A stretch of 64,000 nucleotides of DNA, from contig NZ_CP045422.1 in assembly GCF_014926585.1 (NCBI RefSeq), positions 3,874,001-3,938,000 on the forward strand, given 5' to 3'. Of this stretch, positions 57,088 to 64,000 are shown piece by piece (positions within the stretch are counted from its first letter, which is position 1; each line of letters starts with the position of its first letter). The notes below the pieces were generated by a model. The model saw only the letters and a program-made list of their open reading frames with translations, ran no database searches and was not told the DNA's origin. The stretch comes from Devosia beringensis (lineage in GTDB: Bacteria; Pseudomonadota; Alphaproteobacteria; Rhizobiales; Devosiaceae). Position numbers and translations under genes: made by a program.

Positions 57088-57978
57088 ATGGTTCGTCGCG
57101 ACTGGTTCTGGATTATTCTGCTCGGCGCCATCTGGGGCTGCTCGTTCATCTTCAACGCCGTGCTGATCCGCGAGATCGGCCCGCTCTGGGTCACCTCCTT
57201 CCGCGTCGGCATTGGCGCGCTGGGCTGCTGGGCCGTGCTGGTGGCGCTGCGCAAACCGGTGCCGCGCGATCCCGTGCTCTGGTTCAAGCTGGGCGCGCTG
57301 GGCGTGCTGGCCTATGCCATTCCCTTTGCGCTGTTTCCCCTGGCCCAGGCGAATCTCGCCAGCGGCGTCGCCGCCATCATCAATGCACTGACCCCGCTGA
57401 TGACCGTCATCGTCAGCCATTTCTGGCTCGGCGGCGAAAAGGCCAGTCGCATCAAGGTCGCCGGCGTCGCCGTCGGTTTTGTCGGCGCCTTCATCCTCGC
57501 CTGGCCGGCTTTGTCGAGCGGCGGCGATTCCCATCTCTGGGCCATCGGCGCCTGCCTGCTGGCGACGCTCTGCTATGCGCTCTCGCTCAACATTACCCGC
57601 AGCTTCAAGGCCATCGAGCCGACGGCTTTGGCCGCCATCGCCCTGACCGGCGCCGCCGTGGTGTCCATTCCCATCGCTCTGCTGACCGAGGGCGTGCCCG
57701 TCATGGTGCGGCCCGAGACGTGGATGGCGGCGCTGGCCATTGGCCTCGTCTCGACCGCCTTCACCTTCCAGATCATGTACCGCATCCTGCCGCGGGTCGG
57801 CCCGACCAATTTTGCCACCACCACCTTCATCGCGCCCATCTCGGCGGTGTTCCTGGGCGTGACAATCCTGCGCGAAACCGTGCTGCCGATCCAGATCCTG
57901 GGCATGCTGGTGATCTTTGCCGGCCTGCTGCTGATCGATGGCCGTATAGGCAAGCTCTGGCGCCGCGCTGCCGCCTAG
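57088..57978 (+). CDS. DMT-superfamily (EamA) transporter
   Basis: A 296-residue inner-membrane protein with about ten transmembrane segments in two EamA repeats (WIILLGAIWGCSFIFNAVLI; second repeat around VSTAFTFQIMYRILPRVGPTN and VFLGVTILRE). This is the RhtA/YdcZ-like exporter type; the substrate is unknown. AAGGGAG precedes the ATG. It is not closely alike to the other DMT protein of the window (24326-25228), so the two are not recent duplicates. Confidence 0.9.
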   Translation: MVRRDWFWIILLGAIWGCSFIFNAVLIREIGPLWVTSFRVGIGALGCWAVLVALRKPVPRDPVLWFKLGALGVLAYAIPFALFPLAQANLASGVAAIINALTPLMTVIVSHFWLGGEKASRIKVAGVAVGFVGAFILAWPALSSGGDSHLWAIGACLLATLCYALSLNITRSFKAIEPTALAAIALTGAAVVSIPIALLTEGVPVMVRPETWMAALAIGLVSTAFTFQIMYRILPRVGPTNFATTTFIAPISAVFLGVTILRETVLPIQILGMLVIFAGLLLIDGRIGKLWRRAAA

Positions 57979-58025
57979 CGGAACAACGTCCGGCCTGGGG
58001 CGTTCCTGTTGCCAAGGAGCGTCCC

Positions 58026-58256
58026 ATGTCCATGTCTATTACCGAACCAGAACCCGGTCCCGCCCCCGATATCAATCCGGTGGCCCCGCCCGAGATCATT
58101 CCGCAGCCTGAGCCCGCGCCGCCCCAGCCGGTCGATCCCGTGCCGCCGGGCCCCTCCGAGCTGCCCGACGTGCCGCCGCCGGTGGAAGACCCTACCCCGG
58201 GCCAGCCGGCCCCCATACCCGGCCCCGGCGGTGATCAGCCGCCCACATGGAGCTAG
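58026..58256 (+). CDS. Short proline-rich protein
   Basis: A 76-residue product, about 40 percent proline, with acidic residues and no hydrophobic segment (for example PEPGPAPDINP and PPQPVDPVPPGP). AAGGAG stands 7 nt before the ATG, which supports translation. It lies 47 nt after the DMT gene in the same direction. It should be unstructured. I recognise no family, and low-complexity composition alone could keep a frame open in GC-rich DNA. Confidence 0.55.
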   Translation: MSMSITEPEPGPAPDINPVAPPEIIPQPEPAPPQPVDPVPPGPSELPDVPPPVEDPTPGQPAPIPGPGGDQPPTWS

Positions 58257-58273
58257 GCCGGACAGACGCGCCG

Positions 58274-58666
58274 ATGTCACGCGCCTTGCTGAATGGCACC
58301 TATCGCGCCTAGCTGGCTTGCCTCAACAGGCAGGACTGGGCGCGGTTGGGGAGCTTCGTGGCGGAGGAGGCGCGCCACAATGGCCGGCCCTTCGGTCTGG
58401 CCGGTTACCGGGCCATGCTGGAGCAGGATTTCCGCGCCATTCCCGACCTGCAGTTCGCCATTGATCTGCTGGTGATCGAGCCGCCGCATATTGCTGCCCG
58501 GCTGGCCTTTACCTGCACGCCGGTGGGCGATTTCCTCGGCCTGCCCGTCAATGGCCGCACCGTCTCGTTCACCGAAAACGTGTTCTACGGCTTCAAGGCC
58601 GGCAAAATCGCCGAGGTCTTCTCCATCGTCGACCGGCAGGCGATCGCGGCTCAACTACAGGGTTGA
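58274..58666 (+). pseudogene. SnoaL-like ester cyclase gene interrupted by an amber codon
   Basis: Read through, this is a ~130-residue SnoaL-like (ester cyclase) protein: MSRALLNGTYRA, stop, then LACLNRQDW, ARHNGRPFGLAGYRAML, CTPVGDFLGLPVNGR and FKAGKIAEVFSIVDRQA. The TAG at 58310-58312 replaces a residue that is usually aromatic here, so one base change would restore the frame. No other frameshift or stop is present, which suggests a recent mutation, a sequencing error or a downstream start (TTG 58346). The remaining open frame runs to 58666. Confidence 0.7.
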
Positions 58667-58681
58667 GCCGCGGCGCGCGGC

Positions 58682-60181
<1,500 letters not shown>

Positions 60182-60286
60182 TGGAGCATCCTGAAAGGCA
60201 AGGCGAAACACTGCCAAACGCATAGAGCCTGGGGCCCGCGGATGCAATTGCTTTGCTTGAAGTTACGGGAAACCACAGAGTGGATT

Positions 60287-60306
60287 CCTCCCCCTTCAGG
60301 GGGAGG
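60287..60306. repeat. Short hairpin repeat between gatB and the acetyltransferase gene
   Basis: CCTCCCCC-TTCA-GGGGGAGG is a perfect 8-bp stem with a 4-nt loop, followed by TCAGGTGGGGTG. Elements of this form are scattered through many alphaproteobacterial genomes. It lies between two genes of the same direction. No T-run follows the hairpin on the minus strand. Confidence 0.6.
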
Positions 60307-60337
60307 TCAGGTGGGGTGTCCGAAGGCCACTAGACCC

Positions 60338-60850
60338 TCAGTCCTCGTGCCCCACATCGCCGGCAAACGGCATCAGCCGCTTTTCCAGATGTACGCTCAT
60401 GAAGGGTTGTGCCGCGTCGCGGCCATCGGGGCGGAGGGCCAGGATGCGATAGCCCTGCTTCTCGTAGAAGCGCACCGCCGGCACGTTGTCCGCCGGCGTT
60501 TCCAGATGCACCCGTTCGGCGCCCGCCAGTTCGAGCATGGATTCCATGCGCCGCAGCAGCATTGAGCCCAGCCCGTTGCGCTGCAGTTCGGGCATGACGA
60601 AGAGATAGGGGATATAGGCGCGCCGCGCCGCCCGCGAGCACCAGCCCACCACGATGCCATCGACCTCGGCCACGATGATGCGGTTGAGCGTCTCGGCCAC
60701 CACCTGGGTCAGCCGGTAGCGCTCGGCCTCGCGCAGGCCGGGTCGCGGGGTCAGCAGCGGATAGATGCCCTGCTCCCAGGCACTATAGGCAATCACGGCC
60801 AGTCGCCGTGCATCGGCATTCTCAGCCTTGCGAATGGTGATGCATGGCAT
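60338..60850 (-). CDS. GNAT-family N-acetyltransferase
   Basis: A 170-residue acetyltransferase with the acetyl-CoA-binding motif A (LFVMPELQRNGLGSMLLRRM) and motif B (NVPAVRFYEKQGYRIL). I start it at ATG 60850, with GGAGG 5 nt upstream. The substrate is unknown. It follows the chorismate mutase gene by 11 nt. The E. coli antitoxin of YjhX, YjhQ, is also a GNAT protein, and a YjhX homologue lies 570 nt away on the other strand, but no direct link is visible. Confidence 0.88.
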   Translation of the reverse strand: MPCITIRKAENADARRLAVIAYSAWEQGIYPLLTPRPGLREAERYRLTQVVAETLNRIIVAEVDGIVVGWCSRAARRAYIPYLFVMPELQRNGLGSMLLRRMESMLELAGAERVHLETPADNVPAVRFYEKQGYRILALRPDGRDAAQPFMSVHLEKRLMPFAGDVGHED

Positions 60851-60861
60851 GTTGACCTCCG

Positions 60862-61173
60862 CTATTCGCGGCGCCGCGCCGCGATAATGCCCTTCTCGTA
60901 ATTGATGTTCCAGTCGATCAGGGTCCGCCACACAAGTTCGGCCTGATCTTCGTCAAGATCAAGAGCCAAACTGCGGTCGCGAATCTTGTTGATCACGGCC
61001 TCGATGCGGACCGGGTCGCGCGCCTCGTGCGGATCGGTCTTGATTTGCGCCATGCGCGTCACATAGCGGTGCCGCTGGGCGAAGAGCGCCAGCAGCTCGG
61101 CGTCGAGCCGATCGATCTCGGCGCGGACATCGTCCTTGGTCTGGCAGTCGGCGGGGGTCTTGATGGCGGTCAC
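60862..61173 (-). CDS. Chorismate mutase, AroQ type
   Basis: A 103-residue helical chorismate mutase, converting chorismate to prephenate for phenylalanine and tyrosine. The AroQ pattern is clear: RAEIDRLDAELLALFAQRHRYV (shown in part), Lys in MAQIKTDPHEARDPVRIEAVI and the late EDQAELVWRTLIDWNINYE. It is monofunctional, not fused to a dehydratase. It appears to be first of a two-gene unit with the acetyltransferase. Confidence 0.9.
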   Translation of the reverse strand: MTAIKTPADCQTKDDVRAEIDRLDAELLALFAQRHRYVTRMAQIKTDPHEARDPVRIEAVINKIRDRSLALDLDEDQAELVWRTLIDWNINYEKGIIAARRRE

Positions 61174-61419
61174 TTCAGCTTCCAGTCAGCAGGTCATGTT
61201 GCAGGTTTGCACCGGGTGGCGCGCGATTTCAACCGCCCGGCTTGCCCAAATGTGCGTGGCCGCGCTATCAATTGCCCATGTTGAGCCAGCCGGAAACCGC
61301 CTGACGCCTCGTCCAGCTGCGACGAGGCATGAATGAACCATCGGCCGCCCTGCGTCTGCGGGCTGCCGGTCTCGTTTGTTCGCGGGCTGCTGCCCGCCGC
61401 TCAGGCTTTCGACATTTCC

Positions 61420-61677
61420 ATGGATATTTCACGCGACGAACAGCGCGTGCTGCACGCCCTCGCCCAGGGCGGCCGCATCGCGCTCATCCGCAACCCGGAA
61501 GGCAAGGTCATCGACCTAGAATTCTTCAACCGCGACGGCTGGCTCACGCCGGGCTGCACCCTGCTGCTGTTCCGCAAGCTCAAGGCGAAGAAGGCCATCA
61601 AATCGGCCAATGGCCAACCCTATCGCATCACGCGCCGCGGGCTGGAACTGGTGCGCAGCGAGTATGACAACCGGTAA
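61420..61677 (+). CDS. yjhX: YjhX-family protein (UPF0386)
   Basis: An 85-residue protein, the same length as E. coli YjhX, reported as the toxin of a pair with the acetyltransferase YjhQ. It reads MDISRDEQRVLHALAQGGRI, FNRDGWLTPGCTLLLFRKL and NGQPYRITRRGLELV. I start it at ATG 61420; two overlapping longer frames from about 61330 add unrelated residues. No antitoxin gene adjoins it on the same strand. Alphaproteobacterial homologues are usually single genes, so a toxin role here is unproven. The 246 nt upstream hold nothing else recognisable. Confidence 0.85.
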   Translation: MDISRDEQRVLHALAQGGRIALIRNPEGKVIDLEFFNRDGWLTPGCTLLLFRKLKAKKAIKSANGQPYRITRRGLELVRSEYDNR

Positions 61678-61697
61678 CCGGTAGCTGACGCATAAAG

Positions 61698-61741
61698 CCG
61701 CCCCGCCATGCTTCCAACGTTCGAGGAGCATGGCGGGGCGG
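61698..61741. terminator. Strong hairpin after yjhX, possible terminator
   Basis: CCGCCCCGCCATGC (61698-61711) pairs perfectly with GCATGGCGGGGCGG (61728-61741), and TCC/GGA inside extends the stem. It begins 20 nt after the yjhX stop codon. No T-run follows on the plus strand, so it may act as an RNA-stabilising hairpin or a Rho-assisted terminator. Confidence 0.55.
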
Positions 61742-61815
61742 TGGCGCGGCCCCGCTCGTGATTTGACAAAGTCCTGCCCGCCCCGCCCAGTCATGTTCGT
61801 GGGGGGACAAATCCA

Positions 61816-62493
61816 GTGACCAATCAGATTCGCCTGGGCGCCATTTTCTGGGTGCTGACTGCCGAGTTCTTTCTCGCCCAGTTCCTCGCCCAGGCAGCCT
61901 GGCCGGGCTATTCGATGACCGTGGAGGACATCAGCCTGCTGGGGGTCACCAGCTGCGGCGCCTATCTCAATCCGGCGCCGGGCGGCATCATGCCGGTCTG
62001 CTCGCCCCTCAGCCTCGTCTTCAATATCGGCATGGCGCTCAATGGGTTGCTGGTGGTGCTGGGCGTCTGGTTCACCCGCGATCTCTGGCCACAGACCCGG
62101 CTCAAGCTGGTGGCACTGTGGCTGCTGGCTTTGGGTGGCGACGGCACCATGCTGGCCGGGATTTTTCCGCTTGATACCAATCCTGGCCTGCACCTGATCG
62201 GCGCCGTGCTGGCGCTGGGCCTCTCCTGCTTCGGCTTTATCGCCCTGGCCCGCGTGGTCTGGTACAGCCATCGCGGCTTTGCCCTCTATAGCCTTGCCAC
62301 CGGTGTCCTGGCCCTCGCCGGCTTCGTGCTCTATGCGGCGGAAATCTATCTGGGCGGGCGCGGCACCGTCGAGCGCCTGGCGGCCTGGCCGCAGACGCTG
62401 TGGTATATGGTGACCGGCGCGCTGATCCTGCGCGGCCATTTTGCGGCGCTGGTGAAAAGTGACACGGCAACGGCAACAAGTGCCGCGCGCTGA
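61816..62493 (+). CDS. DUF998 integral membrane protein
   Basis: A 225-residue protein with about six transmembrane segments, of the DUF998 family. Typical features are an N-terminal helix (FWVLTAEFFLAQFLAQAAWP), the short loop YSMTVEDISLLG and the GMFP-like motif LAGIFPLDTNPGLHLIGA. Its function is unknown. A GGGGGGAC stretch lies 12 nt before the start codon. It is followed by another small gene in the same direction. Confidence 0.82.
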   Translation: MTNQIRLGAIFWVLTAEFFLAQFLAQAAWPGYSMTVEDISLLGVTSCGAYLNPAPGGIMPVCSPLSLVFNIGMALNGLLVVLGVWFTRDLWPQTRLKLVALWLLALGGDGTMLAGIFPLDTNPGLHLIGAVLALGLSCFGFIALARVVWYSHRGFALYSLATGVLALAGFVLYAAEIYLGGRGTVERLAAWPQTLWYMVTGALILRGHFAALVKSDTATATSAAR

Positions 62494-62524
62494 CGTTGGT
62501 CTCGGCTTGGCAGAGGAGTGCCCG

Positions 62525-62743
62525 ATGACAGACAGCGAAATCGACCGGACCTTGCCCGCTCCTGCGGTGCAGCAGCACCCGGCCCGGGCCCGCTTCCGGC
62601 TGGTCTGGGGCAAAGCCAGTATCGAGGCCGATGCCCACATCACCCCGGCGGGCCTTCTGGCCATCGGCGGCATGGTGGGGGTCATCCTGCTCGCGGTTGC
62701 CCCGATCGTGCGGGCCGCCGGCGAGGCGCGGGCGCGTCGCTGA
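62525..62743 (+). CDS. Small single-span membrane protein
   Basis: A 72-residue product with one hydrophobic segment near the C-terminus (LLAIGGMVGVILLAVAPIV) and a basic end. GAGGAG stands 6 nt before the ATG, which supports translation. It is 31 nt after the DUF998 gene, in the same direction, and probably co-transcribed. I recognise no family. Confidence 0.6.
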   Translation: MTDSEIDRTLPAPAVQQHPARARFRLVWGKASIEADAHITPAGLLAIGGMVGVILLAVAPIVRAAGEARARR

Positions 62744-62746
62744 CGT

Positions 62747-63064
62747 CTAGTGCTTGGTGATGCCGCTCAGGGCCGCGGCGATATGTTCCCACTCGCTGGC
62801 CACGCTGGCCGTCGCGCGCTTCTTGCCAGCGCGCTTGTACCAGTAGTCCGCATTGCCCATATCGGCCTCGATCCAGTGCATCAGCGCATGCACCCAGTCG
62901 AAGGCCTGCACGCCCTCCATGGCCTGGACGATATTGTGCGCCTGCTCCCATTCGGGGCCGACGCGCATTTCGCCCTTCTTGAGCCACCACAGCGCCTGCA
63001 GCGGCATGCTCATGTCCTTGGGCGGCTCGGACCAGTCCTGGGTGGTAAAGATGTCAGTGGCCAT
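62747..63064 (-). CDS. Conserved protein of unknown function
   Basis: A 105-residue soluble protein rich in tryptophan, reading FTTQDWSEPPKDMSMPLQAL, EWEQAHNIVQAMEG and VHALMHWIEADMGNADYWYK. The last stretch resembles small rhizobial proteins of unknown function. I start it at ATG 63064, although no strong ribosome-binding site precedes it; the frame is open to 63139. It converges with the plus-strand gene ending 3 nt away. The 120 nt to gatA hold nothing recognisable. Confidence 0.7.
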   Translation of the reverse strand: MATDIFTTQDWSEPPKDMSMPLQALWWLKKGEMRVGPEWEQAHNIVQAMEGVQAFDWVHALMHWIEADMGNADYWYKRAGKKRATASVASEWEHIAAALSGITKH

Positions 63065-63184
63065 GGAAGATACTCTAGTCGGCCCGGACGCCGCCCGCGG
63101 CGACGTCACAACCAGTTTCAATTTGTGCATAGGCGCCAAATAATGCGGAACGGCGCTGCAATCAAGTAGCGCCGCCCGTTGCGG

Positions 63185-64000
63185 TTACCACCACGGCTTG
63201 GGCGAGAAGTCCATATCGGCGCTGCGCTCGATCACCCGGGCCGCCGCGAACAGCGTCTCTTCGTCGAACGGCTTGCCGATCAGCTGCAATCCCAGCGGCA
63301 GGTTCTGCCCGTCCTTGCCGGCCGGCACGGCGATGCCCGGCAGGCCCGCCATGTTGACCGTGACCGTAAAAACGTCCTGCAGGTACATAGCCACCGGATC
63401 GGCGGCCAACGCCTCGTCGCCAATGCCGAAGGCAGCCGAGGGCGTGGCCGGGGTCAGGATGGCGTCCACGCCGGCATGGAAGGCGTCCTCGAAATCCTTC
63501 TTGATCAGCGTGCGCACCTGCTGCGCCTTGACGTAATAGGCGTCAAAGTAACCTGCAGACAGCACGTATGTGCCGATCATGATGCGGCGCTTGACCTCGC
63601 GGCCGAACCCGGCGGCGCGGGTCAGCTCATACATGTCGGTAATGTCCTTGCCGGTGACGCGCAGCCCGTACTTGACGCCGTCATAGCGCGCCAGATTGGA
63701 CGAGGCCTCGGCCGGGGCGACGATGTAGTAGGCCGGCAGCGCATATTTGGTGTGCGGCAGGGAGATATCGCGCACCGTGGCGCCTTCGGCCTTGAGCCAT
63801 TCCAGGCCCTGGGCCCAGAGTTTTTCGATCTCGGCCGGCATGCCGTCCTGGCGATATTCGCGCGGTACGCCGATGGTCAGACCCTTGACCCCGCGTTCGA
63901 CCGCGGCGGCAAAGTCGGGCACGGCCACATCGACGCTGGTGGAATCCTTGACGTCAAAGCCCGACATCGAGGTCAGCATCAGGGCGGCGTCTTCCACCGT
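63185..64000 (-). CDS. gatA: Asp-tRNA(Asn)/Glu-tRNA(Gln) amidotransferase subunit A (3' part)
   Basis: GatA is the amidase that frees ammonia from glutamine for GatB. The C-terminal ~271 residues are present; the 5' part with the catalytic Ser-cisSer-Lys triad lies beyond the window. Visible marks are [58 protein letters not shown] and [20 protein letters not shown], followed by [12 protein letters not shown] and [14 protein letters not shown]. Identity is clear. Confidence 0.96.
   Translation of the reverse strand, partial: TVEDAALMLTSMSGFDVKDSTSVDVAVPDFAAAVERGVKGLTIGVPREYRQDGMPAEIEKLWAQGLEWLKAEGATVRDISLPHTKYALPAYYIVAPAEASSNLARYDGVKYGLRVTGKDITDMYELTRAAGFGREVKRRIMIGTYVLSAGYFDAYYVKAQQVRTLIKKDFEDAFHAGVDAILTPATPSAAFGIGDEALAADPVAMYLQDVFTVTVNMAGLPGIAVPAGKDGQNLPLGLQLIGKPFDEETLFAAARVIERSADMDFSPKPWW

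Noticed and set aside
57720..58256. 178-residue frame covering the Pro-rich gene
   Set aside because: Its first 100 codons lie out of frame inside the DMT gene. Only the part from ATG 58026, with AAGGAG upstream, is plausible.
61174..61419. N-terminal extension of yjhX or a gene in this gap
   Set aside because: E. coli YjhX is 85 residues and aligns from ATG 61420. The upstream frame codes residues unlike the family, and no other element is visible.

Overview
The window looks like chromosomal DNA of an alphaproteobacterium in the Hyphomicrobiales, most likely Devosia or a close relative. This is inferred from gene content and order, not from a database search. The supports are the dusB-ntrB-ntrC / ntrY-ntrX-hfq-hflX order, a fused ispDF, a pyruvate dehydrogenase E1-beta with its own lipoyl domain, the perM-hdaA-ppk1-ppx block beside purMN, high GC, and a ~105-bp palindromic intergenic repeat of a type common in this order. 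I saw no rRNA, tRNA, CRISPR array, prophage or intact insertion sequence.

Layout. 1-2346: 5' part of metH (minus strand) behind a 16-bp palindrome that probably is a repressor site. 2586-9841: plus-strand housekeeping run of rlpA, a penicillin-binding D,D-carboxypeptidase, tmk, holB, metG, tatD and an MBL-fold hydrolase. 9850-15575: a coenzyme F420 cassette on the minus strand. 15771-18439: an APH-family kinase, an EF-hand protein and mazG. 18471-28918: hflX, hfq and two nitrogen-type two-component systems, interrupted by a plus-strand DMT exporter and a repeat. 29096-30792: ispDF and a CinA-C/PncC-like amidase. 30789-39714: a minus-strand pyruvate dehydrogenase and lipoate block. 39829-45384: an FtsB-like protein, two small paralogous membrane proteins, a Dabb protein, maeB and an EAL phosphodiesterase. 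45542-54308: aspS, rnd, ppx, ppk1, hdaA and perM. 54422-64000: purMN, two DUF1801 proteins, a second DMT exporter, a Pro-rich peptide, a stop-interrupted SnoaL-like gene, gatB, an acetyltransferase, chorismate mutase, a YjhX homologue, small membrane proteins and the 3' part of gatA.

The most interesting region is 9850-15640. F420-dependent glucose-6-phosphate dehydrogenase (fgd), F420-0:glutamate ligase (cofE) and a binding-protein-dependent ABC transporter form one tight operon. A luciferase-like oxidoreductase follows from its own promoter. This is the gene set for which an F420-0 uptake function was proposed in Actinobacteria: import F420-0, add the glutamate tail with CofE, reduce it with Fgd and glucose-6-phosphate. 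Here it sits in an alphaproteobacterial chromosome with no F420 core biosynthesis gene in view. The fgd operon and the oxidoreductase share an 18-bp inverted repeat (15 of 18 positions identical) just upstream of their start codons, so they probably form one regulon under an unseen, perhaps TetR-like, repressor.

Smaller points of interest: three copies of the intergenic repeat whose CTAG tips coincide with the stop codons of the adjoining genes; a CtrA-type site before the EAL gene; an NtrX whose AAA+ domain lacks GAFTGA and the Walker B aspartate; clusters of DnaA-box-like sequences; and a recent-looking amber codon in a SnoaL-like gene.
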